Origin: an uncultured Erythrobacter sp.
GTDB lineage: Bacteria; Pseudomonadota; Alphaproteobacteria; Sphingomonadales; Sphingomonadaceae
NCBI GenBank assembly: GCA_947495695.1
Contig: CANLZP010000002.1
Coordinates: 124,001 to 188,000 of the forward strand
Direction of reading: 5' to 3'
Length of the DNA: 64,000 nt
The notes below the pieces were generated by a model, which searched no databases, had not been told where the DNA came from, and saw only the letters and a list, made by a program, of their open reading frames with translations. Positions 46,568 to 55,765 of this stretch are shown piece after piece. The position numbers and the translations under genes are program-made. How positions within the stretch are numbered: position 1 is the first letter of the stretch; every line of letters begins with the position of its first letter.

Positions 46568-47281
46568 ATGCGGTTCTCAAAACTAAGCGCGACATGTGCG
46601 ACGATGGTGATGGCATTGGCCACGCACCAGGCGGCCATGGCGCAGGACGGTGATGCAGACGCTCTGATGGCGATGGACTATGACTCTCTGAACGGAGAGA
46701 TCCAGTCCCGCTTTGATGATGCGTTGGCAGCTTCGAACAACTCGGCGATCGTGAATGCGAATGATTCACGCTATCTGTGGGCGATCGAGGCCAAAGCGCA
46801 GTGCGGCATCGCGCTGGGCTATCTCAAATCACGGACTAAGGATCCGGTATCAATCGGCAAATGTGTTCGCGCGCATCAGCTGATGACTTATGTGCCACCG
46901 GTTCCTGTACCGCCGCCACCACCGGCACCGCCACCACCAGCGCCAGTGTGCGAAGATCCTAAGCTGATCTTCTTTGAATTCGACGTGGCTGAACCGCCCG
47001 CCGAAGCCAGCCAGGTGATTGATTTTGTCACGGGCAATTATGAACAGTGCAATTGGTCGGGTCTGACTGTGGTTGGCCACGCTGACCGTTCGGGTTCAAA
47101 CGCTTACAACGATGCACTTTCGCAATCGCGTGCTGAAAATGTTCAGTCGCTGCTGGTCGCATCGGGTGTGGCTGCAACCAATGTATCAATCGACTTCAAG
47201 GGCGAAACAGAGCCGAGGGTTCCGACAGAAGATGGTGTGCGCGAGCTGCAAAACCGTCGTGTCGAAATCAAAGTCCGCTAA
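46568..47281 (+). CDS. OmpA family outer membrane/peptidoglycan-binding protein
   Basis: A 237-residue protein with a signal peptide (ends HQAAMAQ), an N-terminal helical domain of about 90 residues, a Pro-rich linker (VPVPPPPPAPPPPAP) and a C-terminal OmpA-like domain (IFFEFDVAEPP, VVGHADRSGSNAYNDALSQSRAENV, then LQNRRVEIKVR). The D and R peptidoglycan-contact residues are present. It sits between the adhesin and tolC genes (31 and 15 bp gaps), so it may hold the export machine or the adhesin to the wall. GGGGGAAG precedes ATG 46568. Confidence 0.88.
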   Translation: MRFSKLSATCATMVMALATHQAAMAQDGDADALMAMDYDSLNGEIQSRFDDALAASNNSAIVNANDSRYLWAIEAKAQCGIALGYLKSRTKDPVSIGKCVRAHQLMTYVPPVPVPPPPPAPPPPAPVCEDPKLIFFEFDVAEPPAEASQVIDFVTGNYEQCNWSGLTVVGHADRSGSNAYNDALSQSRAENVQSLLVASGVAATNVSIDFKGETEPRVPTEDGVRELQNRRVEIKVR

Positions 47282-47296
47282 GGGGAGGGTGAGATC

Positions 47297-48697
47297 ATGA
47301 AAAAGAGCATTACAATCATCGCTGCCGCAGCACTGCTTGCAGCAACCTCTCCGATGGCTGTTGCACAGTCTGCCGATGGCACGATTTCCATGACCGAGGC
47401 GATTGAAACCGCGATCATGGCCAATCCGGAAGTGCTGCAGGCGCAGTACAACACCGAAGCCATTCAGTTCGAGCGGGAGCAGGCACAATCGCTGTATCTG
47501 CCGACAATCGATCTGGAAGCGTCGGCCGGTATCCGCCGTCTGGAAAACAACACGCGTCGTTCGCTCGGCATTGCCGATGACGAGCTTTATCCGGTAGAGG
47601 CGCAAGCCACGCTGGATTGGACCGTGTTCGATTTCGGTCGTCGTCGGGGTGAATTGCTGCGTCAGGCAGCGCGTGTCGATGGCGCGTCGCTGCGTGTGGT
47701 CGAGCGTTCAGAATTTGTTGCCCTGCAAGTTGCGCGGCAATATCTTGATGTCCTGTTGCAACAGCGCGTTGTCGCTGCCAGCCAGGACAACAAGGCTTTC
47801 CACGAAGCATTGGTAAGCGACCTTAACCGCGGGGTTGAGGAGCGTTCCATCTCGGTGGCTGATCTGCAACAGGCGCAAGAGCGTTTGGAAGCAGCGGTTG
47901 TCCGCGAAGCTGAGGCGGTTGAAGCCATGGAAACAGCCGGCAATGCGCTGCGCCGTTTGACTGGCCTGACCGTTACCCAAGTGTCGCTTCCGCCTGATTT
48001 GGCAAGCGCGCTACCGGCCAGCGAAGAAGCGACCGTCGGTATGGCCAGAACAGCCAACCCACTGGTTCGCGAAGCCCAAGCTGATGTGGACGCACGGCAC
48101 GGCGAAGTGATGTCCGCCAAGGGGGATTTCTATCCTACCATTGGGGTCGATCTGCGGGGCCGGATTGGTGAAGACATTGATGGTTTTAATGGCGAAACCA
48201 ATGACGTGATCGGGCGCGTTTACATGCGCTGGAATATTTTCAACGGCGGCCAGACCCGCGGGAAGTACCAAGAAATGGTACACCGTGCGTCGCAAGCGCG
48301 GTATCGTCTCCATGAGATGGTTCGCCAGGCTGAAGAAGATGCGCAAAATGCATGGACAGCCCTCCGTGCGCAGCGCAACATTGGCGAGGCCTTGGGTCGC
48401 CAGTCGCAGGTAAATGATGACCTGTTGCTGTCCTATCGCAGCCAATTCAACGTCGGTCGGCGCTCGCTGCTCGACGTGCTGGATGCCCAAAATACCCGCT
48501 ATAACACGCAGGTACGTCTGGAAACTTCACGATTTTCTCAGATTTTTGCGCAATACCAGATTTTGGCAGCAACCAATACATTCCTAGAGGCGCTCAATGT
48601 CGCTCCTGGGGCGGGTGCTGGCAAGAATGAGCGCGAACGGTTCAACTTCGGTCCTTCGAAAGAAGCCGAGACAGATTACCGTCGCTACGCCAATTGA
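47297..48697 (+). CDS. tolC: TolC family outer membrane channel
   Basis: A 466-residue protein with a signal peptide (SPMAVAQ end), the TolC start MTEAIETAIMANPEVLQAQYN, LDWTVFDFGRRRGELLRQA and the repeated half WNIFNGGQTRGKYQEMVHRAS, plus long helices (AWTALRAQRNIGEALGRQSQ). It is the outer-membrane duct of the type I secretion system. Length is typical. Confidence 0.92.
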   Translation: MKKSITIIAAAALLAATSPMAVAQSADGTISMTEAIETAIMANPEVLQAQYNTEAIQFEREQAQSLYLPTIDLEASAGIRRLENNTRRSLGIADDELYPVEAQATLDWTVFDFGRRRGELLRQAARVDGASLRVVERSEFVALQVARQYLDVLLQQRVVAASQDNKAFHEALVSDLNRGVEERSISVADLQQAQERLEAAVVREAEAVEAMETAGNALRRLTGLTVTQVSLPPDLASALPASEEATVGMARTANPLVREAQADVDARHGEVMSAKGDFYPTIGVDLRGRIGEDIDGFNGETNDVIGRVYMRWNIFNGGQTRGKYQEMVHRASQARYRLHEMVRQAEEDAQNAWTALRAQRNIGEALGRQSQVNDDLLLSYRSQFNVGRRSLLDVLDAQNTRYNTQVRLETSRFSQIFAQYQILAATNTFLEALNVAPGAGAGKNERERFNFGPSKEAETDYRRYAN

Positions 48698-48741
48698 GGC
48701 AGCTTGTTCTTTGGTTGGAGCGTTAATGAAGTGAGGATTTC

Positions 48742-50898
48742 GTGCTGCAGGAACGAACACAAGAATCGCAGCAGGCGAATGACCCACTGATTCAATCAAT
48801 TGGTGAACTGGCGAGGCGTTACGGCCTCGCCTATTCCCCGGCTTTATTCGACTCGCTCGCACGTGATGCAGCGGGTCGTTTGCCGTTTCATCAGGCTGGC
48901 TCGGCGATCGAGGCGGCAGGACTGGATTTTGACGAACACAAGCGCACCAAGCTTCCCAAGGGAACAGCCGATTATCCCGCGCTGATTTCGCTGGGAGAGG
49001 ACGGCGCTGCCGTCATTCACGAGGCCAAGGACGGCGAATTGCTGGTCTGGAAGCCCGATGGCGGCGAGGCGGTGTGGACCCCGCGCGATGAATTGCAGGA
49101 AGAATATTCCGGCATCTTCCTGTCGGTCTATGGCGATCCGGACAGCTTGCGCGAGCAAGAGGCACCGTGGCACCAAAAGGGGCGCCACCACTGGTTCTGG
49201 GGCGAATTGCGCAAAGAACGCAAGGCGTTCCGGCCCGTGCTGATTGCATCTTTGATCATCAACTTGTTGGCGCTTTCACTGCCGCTGTTCTCGATGAACG
49301 TGTATGATCGGGTGATCCCCAATCGTGCCGTTTCAACCCTGTGGGTGCTGGGTATCGGCGTATTGCTGGCCTTTCTGATGGAATTCGCGCTGCGTGCGGC
49401 ACGAACCAATGTGATCGACGAGATCGGTCGCCGGTTGGACATCAAGCTGTCGCAAAAGATCTTTGGCCGGGTGCTGGGCCTGCCTCTGTCTGCCCGCCAA
49501 GGGAGCACCGGCGCGCTGGCCGCACGGGTCAGCGAATATACGGTGGTGCGCGATTTCTTCGCCTCCACCACCATTGTTTTGATGGTTGATATGGTCTTCC
49601 TGGTCCTGTTTGTGGGCGTGATTGCCTATATCGCAGGTTGGCTGGCAATGGTGCCGATTGTCGCCATGATCTTGATGGCGATCGCCGGTTTCGTCCTGCA
49701 AGGCAAAGTGACAGACGCCGCCCGCGATGCGCAGGCAGACCACGGATTGCAACAAACTCTGTTGGTTGAATCGGTTGCAGGGGCTGAAACGCTTAAGTCT
49801 ATGACTGGCGAGCGTGCCATGATGGGGCGGTGGTACAATTTGGCCGATATCGGCAGCCACTCCCAAATCCGGCTCAAAAAGATCAATTCCATTGCAGTTG
49901 GCTTGGCCCAATCCTTCCAGCAGGTGTCATCCATCTCGCTGATCATTGGTGGCTATTATTTGTTCGATGCAGGCATTATCACCATGGGTGCGATCATCGC
50001 TATCGTGATGCTGTCATCGCGGTCTTTGGCCCCGGCAGGACAGATCGCCTTCCTGCTCACACGTGCGCGTCAAGCCCGTGAGACATTGGAATCTATAGAG
50101 AAATTGTTCGAAGTTCCCGATGAGCGCAAATTGGGAGCGTCGGCTTTGCCGGCCAGGGTTCGCGATGCGACGCTGAAATTGGAAGATTGCACATTCGCTT
50201 ATCCCGAAGCGCCTGTGCCCGCGCTGGACCGCCTGAATTTGACGATTAAGCCGGGCGAGCGCGTCGCGCTGATCGGCCGTGTGGCATCGGGCAAGAGCAC
50301 TTTGGGCCGCGTTTTGTGCGGATTGTACCCGCCCAGTGACGGCGCATACTTGGTAAACGGCATCGACTCACGTCAATACAGACCGCAAGATCTACGCAAT
50401 GCATTTCGTTTCGTAGGACAGGACGCCACTTTGTTTACCGGCTCTATCAAAGACAACCTTGCCCTCGGCGCTCCCGAGGTTGAGGAAGCGCGTCTGTTTG
50501 AAGCGCTGCGGATGAGCGGCGCTGACGAGTTTCTGGCGCGTGACGATAGCGGTTTTGACCGTGCCGTGGGCGAGCAAGGCCGACGCTTGTCGGGTGGCCA
50601 GCGCAGCTTCTTGGCCCTGGCCCGTGCATTCGTTTCGCCATGCGATATGTTGTTCATGGACGAACCAACCGGTGCGATGGATTCGCAGACCGAGCGGCAA
50701 TTTGTCGATCGTGTTCGCCAATCGCTGTCTGACAAGCAAACGCTGGTTATCTCCACCCACCGTCCGGCCTTGTTCGAGCTGTGCGAGCGGATCATCGTCC
50801 TGGACAAGGGCAAGGTGGTTGCTGACGGCAGCAAAGCAGAAATTCTGGCCCGGGCTGGTGGCAAGGGCGGCATGGCAGCGAGCGCCACAGAACAATGA
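48742..50898 (+). CDS. Type I secretion ABC transporter, LapB-like, with degenerate C39 domain
   Basis: A 718-residue exporter. Residues 1-135 form a C39-like domain without a catalytic cysteine. Transmembrane helices run from about 155 to 440 (FRPVLIASLIINLLALSLPLFS). The nucleotide-binding domain has Walker A IGRVASGKSTLGR, signature RRLSGGQRSFLALARAF and Walker B DMLFMDEPTGAMD with a final H-loop ISTHRP. It starts with GTG behind GAGGATTTC. It would export the adhesin with HlyD and TolC. Its end overlaps the SleB gene by 4 nt. Confidence 0.94.
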   Translation: MLQERTQESQQANDPLIQSIGELARRYGLAYSPALFDSLARDAAGRLPFHQAGSAIEAAGLDFDEHKRTKLPKGTADYPALISLGEDGAAVIHEAKDGELLVWKPDGGEAVWTPRDELQEEYSGIFLSVYGDPDSLREQEAPWHQKGRHHWFWGELRKERKAFRPVLIASLIINLLALSLPLFSMNVYDRVIPNRAVSTLWVLGIGVLLAFLMEFALRAARTNVIDEIGRRLDIKLSQKIFGRVLGLPLSARQGSTGALAARVSEYTVVRDFFASTTIVLMVDMVFLVLFVGVIAYIAGWLAMVPIVAMILMAIAGFVLQGKVTDAARDAQADHGLQQTLLVESVAGAETLKSMTGERAMMGRWYNLADIGSHSQIRLKKINSIAVGLAQSFQQVSSISLIIGGYYLFDAGIITMGAIIAIVMLSSRSLAPAGQIAFLLTRARQARETLESIEKLFEVPDERKLGASALPARVRDATLKLEDCTFAYPEAPVPALDRLNLTIKPGERVALIGRVASGKSTLGRVLCGLYPPSDGAYLVNGIDSRQYRPQDLRNAFRFVGQDATLFTGSIKDNLALGAPEVEEARLFEALRMSGADEFLARDDSGFDRAVGEQGRRLSGGQRSFLALARAFVSPCDMLFMDEPTGAMDSQTERQFVDRVRQSLSDKQTLVISTHRPALFELCERIIVLDKGKVVADGSKAEILARAGGKGGMAASATEQ

Positions 50899-51983
50899 CC
50901 ACCAAGCTATCCTCTTTTGAGCGACGCTTGCTCGAGACTACCGGGGCGACCCGTGGCGGTCTTGCCCTAGGGGCAGGGCTGGCTGCTATTCTTGGACTGT
51001 CGCTGTCTTTCTTGCTGGGCAATCCGGTACCAGGCCACGCCGAGAGCGGAGTCAATCTGCAGGCGCGCGAAGTCGCCCAGCTGCAAACGCTGGATCAAGG
51101 CGCTCAGCGCGAGATATTGATCGAGGGATTGTCAGCGCAAGAAGAGAACGAATTGATCCCGACCACGGGCATTGCAGCCGGACAAATGGCGGGCTTTTCC
51201 GCGATCGATCAAGGCAGCGCACAATTTGGCACGGCGCTGACCTGTCTGACGCAGGCAATCTATTACGAGGCCGCCAACGAGCCGGTTACCGGCAAGCGGG
51301 CCGTGGCTCAGGTGGTGCTCAATCGTCTCAAACACCCCGCCTATCCCAATTCGATTTGCTCGGTTGTTTATGAAGGCGTGAACAAGCCGGTGTGCCAGTT
51401 CAGCTTTACTTGCGACGGGTCTTTGCTGCGCAAGCCTTTGGCGCGCCAATGGAGCGAATCCAAAGACGTTGCGCGCGCTGCACTGGCTGGCCAAGTGGAG
51501 GCACGAGTGGGATCGGCCACGCATTATCATGCAGACTATGTGCTGCCGCGCTGGGCCTATACCTTGGCCAAGATCGACAAGATCGGGACGCATATCTTCT
51601 ATCGTTTCCCAGGCCGCGCAGGCGAAGCTATGGCCTTTACTCGCCGCTGGAATGGCCGCGAAGGGATCCCCAAGTTTGACAGCGACAGACTGCGCCGGAT
51701 GTTGGCGGCTGAATATGCTGCGCAAGAACCCGTTTATACACCAGGATTGACCGTTACGCCCGATGTCGCGGATCGTCATGCGCCGGCCGATGTGGGCGGC
51801 CGAATTGATACGACCAAGCAGTGGCGCTTGAGCATCCCTGACCCCGTTCAGGCCAGCACGGGTTACAGCACCACCTTGCAGCAGCAGGGCGGGGCAATCC
51901 CATCTTCTTCCGACCCCATTGCCGCGGGGCTGGATAAGCCAGCCGCTCCGGACACCACTGGGGGCATTGGAGCAGAACTGTGA
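50895..51983 (+). CDS. SleB-type cell wall hydrolase inside the T1SS operon
   Basis: A 362-residue protein with an N-terminal anchor (GLALGAGLAAILGLSLSFLLG) and a Hydrolase_2/SleB domain from about residue 115: CLTQAIYYEAANEPVTGKRAVAQVVLNRL with the catalytic glutamate, then SVVYEG and CQFSFTCDG. SleB enzymes are lytic transglycosylases or related. It overlaps the ABC transporter gene upstream and the hlyD gene downstream by 4 nt each, so it is translationally tied to the exporter. It may open peptidoglycan for the machine. Confidence 0.9.
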   Translation: MTTKLSSFERRLLETTGATRGGLALGAGLAAILGLSLSFLLGNPVPGHAESGVNLQAREVAQLQTLDQGAQREILIEGLSAQEENELIPTTGIAAGQMAGFSAIDQGSAQFGTALTCLTQAIYYEAANEPVTGKRAVAQVVLNRLKHPAYPNSICSVVYEGVNKPVCQFSFTCDGSLLRKPLARQWSESKDVARAALAGQVEARVGSATHYHADYVLPRWAYTLAKIDKIGTHIFYRFPGRAGEAMAFTRRWNGREGIPKFDSDRLRRMLAAEYAAQEPVYTPGLTVTPDVADRHAPADVGGRIDTTKQWRLSIPDPVQASTGYSTTLQQQGGAIPSSSDPIAAGLDKPAAPDTTGGIGAEL

Positions 51984-53263
51984 GCAATGCGTTGAGCAAA
52001 TTATGGGACCGCATTTCGGATTGGGATGCGAGTAGGAAACTGATCGCTATTTGCGGGCTAACGCTGTTTTCGCTGATCGCTTGGGCGAGCGTGGCGCAAA
52101 CGGAAGAAGTAACCAGAGGAATGGGCAAGGTTATCCCTTCATCCAAGGCGCAATTGGTACAGCCATCGGAACCCTCTGTTGTGGCAGAGATCTTGGTTCG
52201 TGGCGGCCAGAGCGTGAAGAAGGGTCAATTGCTGGTCCGGCTGGACGACACCATGGCTTCGTCTGAATTGGGCCAATTGAAGACGGAGAATGAACGTTTG
52301 GCGGCGCGCTCCAATCGGCTTGAGGGTGAAGCCTCCGGTCAAACGGGTGAAGCGTGTGCGGCAGGCTCTATTTGTGCTGAAGAACGCAGATTGCAAAATG
52401 TTCGCGTGGCTGCAGCTCGTAGTCGGGAAAGCTCTCTATCGTCAGAGATTGAACAGCGTCGCCGCGATTTGCGCGAGGCAGAAGCGACCATTTCGACATT
52501 GGAAACCAGCTCACGGCTGGCCCAACAACAGGTCAGCATGTTGGAGCCTTTGGCGCGCGACGGAATTGTACCGCAAACAGAATTGCTGACCGCTCAGCGC
52601 GATCTGGTGGATACCCAAGGCCGGCTGTCAGCAGCACGCCAATCGGCAGCGCGTGCACGCGCCTCTATCCGCCAGGCTCAGGCCGATCTGGATTCGGCCC
52701 GGTTGGAGTTTCGTCAGCAGGCTTTGAACGAAAAGTCGGAAATCAGCACGCGGATCGCTGTGAACGAACAAACCATTCGCGGGGCAGAGGCGCGGCGTGA
52801 TCGCAATGAATTGCGCTCGCCTGCCGATGGCATCGTCAACGATGTGCAGATCACCACCGTGGGCGGCTTTGTGAACGCTGGCGAGAAGATTATGCAGGTT
52901 GTCCCCGTGGGCGAGAAGCTGCTGGTGGAGGCGCGCGTGGCGCCCAAGGACATCGCATTTATCAAGGTGGGCGATCCGGCCAATGTGAAGGTCACAGCCT
53001 ATGATTTTGCGACCTATGGCGGATTGTCGGGCAGGGTGCAGCAGGTCAGCGCGGACAGCGTCTATGACGAAGCCGAGCGCGAAGCCTATTACACTGTGTT
53101 GGTCGAGACTGATCGGGCCTATCTGACGCGGAATGGGCAGAACTTGCCGATTGTGCCAGGCATGATCTGCGATGTGGAGATTATCACCGGTAACAAGACC
53201 GTGCTGAGCTATCTGATGAAACCGGTTAGCCGGGCTCTCAACGAAAGCCTCACCGAAAGGTAA
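51980..53263 (+). CDS. HlyD family T1SS periplasmic adaptor
   Basis: A 427-residue membrane fusion protein. One N-terminal transmembrane helix (LIAICGLTLFSLIAWASVA) is followed by a lipoyl half (VVAEILVRGGQSVKKGQLLVRLDD), two long coiled-coil helices (about residues 90-265), the second lipoyl half (LRSPADGIVNDVQITTVGGFV) and a beta-barrel. Two cysteines (EACAAGSICAEE) lie at the first coil, which is unusual. It bridges the ABC exporter to TolC. Confidence 0.93.
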   Translation: MSNALSKLWDRISDWDASRKLIAICGLTLFSLIAWASVAQTEEVTRGMGKVIPSSKAQLVQPSEPSVVAEILVRGGQSVKKGQLLVRLDDTMASSELGQLKTENERLAARSNRLEGEASGQTGEACAAGSICAEERRLQNVRVAAARSRESSLSSEIEQRRRDLREAEATISTLETSSRLAQQQVSMLEPLARDGIVPQTELLTAQRDLVDTQGRLSAARQSAARARASIRQAQADLDSARLEFRQQALNEKSEISTRIAVNEQTIRGAEARRDRNELRSPADGIVNDVQITTVGGFVNAGEKIMQVVPVGEKLLVEARVAPKDIAFIKVGDPANVKVTAYDFATYGGLSGRVQQVSADSVYDEAEREAYYTVLVETDRAYLTRNGQNLPIVPGMICDVEIITGNKTVLSYLMKPVSRALNESLTER

Positions 53264-53281
53264 GCGGCGCGATTTTGTACT

Positions 53282-53374
53282 CCGCAGCACCTCCGTGCTG
53301 CGATATCCTCGCTCCATACTCACTACGTTCGCATCGCTGCGGGCGCGTGGTCACGCTTGCGGCGCTTTGCGCCG
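53282..53374 (-). repeat. GC-rich multi-hairpin element, copy F (inverted)
   Basis: Read on the plus strand: CGCAGCAC-CTCC-GTGCTGCG (53283-53302), linker ATATCCTCG, a variable segment, GCGT-GGTC-ACGC (53345-53356), and GGCGC-TTT-GCGCC (53361-53373). The CTCC and GGTC loops are the reverse complements of the GGAG and GACC loops of the plus-oriented copies. It lies between convergent hlyD and lapG. Confidence 0.75.
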
Positions 53375-53430
53375 ATTTGAGCAACCGACCTAACGATTAC
53401 CAAGCTTCTTATAATGACATTACTGGCTTG

Positions 53431-53545
53431 GTCGCGGAGCACGGTCACCGACGAGGTGACCGCTAGGCCGACTGGCCGCTCGCAGGCTCGTTAGAGCCGA
53501 GGATAGCCAAGCCGCCGGACGGCGGCGTTGGCGCCTGAACCTAAA
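53431..53545 (+). repeat. GC-rich multi-hairpin element, copy B
   Basis: Hairpins: CGGTCACC-GACGA-GGTGACCG (53442-53462), GGCC-GACT-GGCC (53466-53477), GGCTC-GTTA-GAGCC (53485-53498), linker GAGGATA, then GCCGCC-GGAC-GGCGGC (53511-53526) inside an outer GCCAA/TTGGC stem. It ends with an AACCTAAAAAAACAAAC tail. It faces copy F in the same intergenic region. Confidence 0.8.
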
Positions 53546-53595
53546 AAAACAAACTCAAGTTTCCGAGCGCGCGCCATCCATGTGGCAATTACACC

Positions 53596-54552
53596 TCAGC
53601 TGGCGCGGGCGAAGCGTACGGTCGTGGTGCGGGCCTTATTAGGATCGTATTTGGTGCCGTGCAGGTAACGCGTATTACCAGCAAAGCTCATCACCGGACG
53701 ATAGCCATAATCACCTGCCGCCGGGACAATCCGGTCCGAGCCCATATCCAGCATCACCCACGCGCCGTCGTTCTTCACCAACAGCACGGCGTGGTCATTG
53801 CCAGCCATGTTGTCGCGGGCGAGGGTGAGCATCAGATCATCCTTGGCGACGCCAGCTGCGTGCAGCATCTGCATCTTCAGGATCGCATAATCCTCGCAAT
53901 CACCGGCACGCTTGGCCAGGGTCTCCTTGGCCGAAGCCCAAGCATCCCCGCTCCGGTCATCCTTATAGGCGATCGAGCGATTGACCCAGGCGTTGACCTT
54001 GGACAGCAATGCGTCGCGCTGAGTAGGAACCGTCCCCAAAGTCCGCGTCAGATCGCGGCTGGACAGATTGCGGTTCACAACGCGGTTCCACTTGGCATCA
54101 AACCGGGTCTTGCCGATGCGGACCCGCTCGGTACCCATGAAGGTGCCGGTGACGGTGGTGCGAATGGCGCCAATGTTTGCGGCAGAGGCGGTTTGCGTGA
54201 CCGGGCAAGCAAAGCCGATTGCGGCCATCGGTACAGCGGCGCTGCCAGCCACGGGCATAGGCGCGAGCGAGGCGCTTTGCTGCGTTGGCACGGTTTGACC
54301 CGCCTGCTGCATCTTAAGGCGTTCCAGCGCGCTTGGGCGTCCACCCAGGATCGCTGCGGAACGGCTTTGATAGACCGGACGCGCGGCAGGGGCGGTTGCT
54401 GCTTGCGGCGCGCAATTGATCTGCGACATGCCATAAGCAACCATCGGCAAGGCGCTGGGCACTGACATAGCCAGCGGCGCGGCAGCAGCCTGCGTTGGAA
54501 GCATGGAAACACCCAAAAGGGCGGTCGCGGCAAGAAGTGGCTTTTTCAACAT
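53596..54552 (-). CDS. LapG-like transglutaminase-fold cysteine protease
   Basis: A 318-residue exported protein (signal peptide ending TQAAAAP) of the BTLCP family. Catalytic residues are visible: C219 in RAGDCEDYAI, H254 in GNDHAVLLV and D269 in MLDMGSD. LapG proteases release large T1SS adhesins from the outer membrane by cutting near a di-alanine. The protein has an unusual Ala/Pro-rich N-terminal 130 residues. It faces the T1SS operon, and no LapD-like c-di-GMP receptor is seen in the window. AGAGGG precedes the ATG. Confidence 0.88.
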   Translation of the reverse strand: MLKKPLLAATALLGVSMLPTQAAAAPLAMSVPSALPMVAYGMSQINCAPQAATAPAARPVYQSRSAAILGGRPSALERLKMQQAGQTVPTQQSASLAPMPVAGSAAVPMAAIGFACPVTQTASAANIGAIRTTVTGTFMGTERVRIGKTRFDAKWNRVVNRNLSSRDLTRTLGTVPTQRDALLSKVNAWVNRSIAYKDDRSGDAWASAKETLAKRAGDCEDYAILKMQMLHAAGVAKDDLMLTLARDNMAGNDHAVLLVKNDGAWVMLDMGSDRIVPAAGDYGYRPVMSFAGNTRYLHGTKYDPNKARTTTVRFARAS

Positions 54553-54795
54553 GCCACCCTCTTGCGCCACGACGCACTACCACGAGGTTCTAAGAGAGGG
54601 TTACTAAATCGCTAGGGAAAGTTGACGAAACCGACCGGTTTGAGGTCCCAAAAATGGCCAATCGCCGCGATTATGCGGATTTCCAAGGTTAACGGACCTT
54701 TGCTCGCCAACTTAGGGCCTTGCGAAAATCTGTTAGCTTTTTGATCGGGAATGGAGCGAATTCGCGCCATTATCGAGCGAGGTGAGAGGTAAAGA

Positions 54796-55464
54796 TCAAC
54801 CGAAGGCGTCTTTGGCCTTCTGCTCCATCTCCCAATCGAGGCGCCAGCGCTTTTTAAAGCCCATCATCCACTCGGTAAGCTCGTCAAGGCGTTGCTTGGG
54901 GTCATAGGCCTCACGCTGCTCGGCGATCAGCTCGGCCTGAATTTCGGTGCGCAGGCGATCATAATCGGGATGGCCGGGGCGCAGTTCGGTGCGGCCATAG
55001 CGGTGAGGCAGGCGATTGCGCAGGAAGAACATCACCAGCGCCTCGTTATGGCGGATTTCGGTGCCGAGTATCTTGCCCGAGGACACGACCATGCGTTCCT
55101 CTCCGGCAATGGCACGGGTGAGGGCGGTCGCCTCCAGACGCGAGACACCGCGATCTATGGCGGCATCCCAGGCCGCATTAAAACTCGCCGCACCGGGTCG
55201 GGCGCGCAATTTATAGAGGGCCTCCATGCTTTTCCCGATGTGACGCGCAGCGGCGGTGACGATGCCGGTGGCGGCCAGATGGGCGATGAATTTGCGCTGG
55301 AGGGCAGGGGTGATGGAATTGCGCCGAGGGCGCTTGTGCGGGACGGGCGTGAATTTGAGGAGAGGATCGTCGGGCGAAGGGGTAGGGTGAGTAAAGGCGG
55401 CGGCGCTGGTGGCCTGGCGAGCAATCACGCGCTTGGGGATCGGGGGAAGGTCAGAATTGTCCAT
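54796..55464 (-). CDS. Putative HTH-containing hypothetical protein
   Basis: A 222-residue basic protein. After a disordered Pro-rich start it has a helix-turn-helix-like stretch (LQRKFIAHLAATGIVTAAARHIGKSMEALYKLRARP), which recalls phage terminase small subunits and related DNA-binding proteins. A helical middle part and charged end (LDELTEWMMGFKKRW) follow. It stands at the edge of the hairpin-repeat cluster. Family not identified. Confidence 0.7.
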   Translation of the reverse strand: MDNSDLPPIPKRVIARQATSAAAFTHPTPSPDDPLLKFTPVPHKRPRRNSITPALQRKFIAHLAATGIVTAAARHIGKSMEALYKLRARPGAASFNAAWDAAIDRGVSRLEATALTRAIAGEERMVVSSGKILGTEIRHNEALVMFFLRNRLPHRYGRTELRPGHPDYDRLRTEIQAELIAEQREAYDPKQRLDELTEWMMGFKKRWRLDWEMEQKAKDAFG

Positions 55465-55484
55465 GAGAAACGGTCCTGTTGGGC

Positions 55485-55592
55485 GGTGAACGCGAGCCGC
55501 AGGCGAGCCAGAGCGCGACTGCGCGACGCGGCTTATGCCGCGAAAGCCAAGCGATACGGAGGTATCGCGCCCGGCGTTTGAGGGACCAAAGC
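55485..55592 (+). repeat. GC-rich multi-hairpin element, copy C
   Basis: Hairpins: GCGC-GACT-GCGC (55513-55524), CGCGGC-TTAT-GCCGCG (55527-55542), linker AAAGCCAA, then GCGATAC-GGAG-GTATCGC (55551-55568). The tail is GCGTTTGAGGGACCAAAGC. It lies right upstream of the gene at 54796-55464. Confidence 0.8.
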
Positions 55593-55646
55593 AAAAAACA
55601 GACGAGTAGGAAAATTGAAACTAGGCGCAACACAACTGGCTTGGAA

Positions 55647-55744
55647 TGGTCCGGCGAGCGACCAGCGAGCCGCAAGCGCGACCGCGCGCCGCCCGTTAGG
55701 GCGAAAGCCAAGTGAGCGGAGGCGAACGCTGGCGCTTGAAGTTA
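55647..55744 (+). repeat. GC-rich multi-hairpin element, copy D
   Basis: TGGTC/GACCA arms, then GCGC-GACC-GCGC (55676-55687), CGCCC-GTTA-GGGCG (55690-55703), linker AAAGCCAA, and a degenerate last hairpin with loop GGAG inside GCCA/TGGC. The tail GCGCTTGAAG matches copy E. Confidence 0.8.
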
Positions 55745-55765
55745 AACAAATAAAACGAGAGCGTT

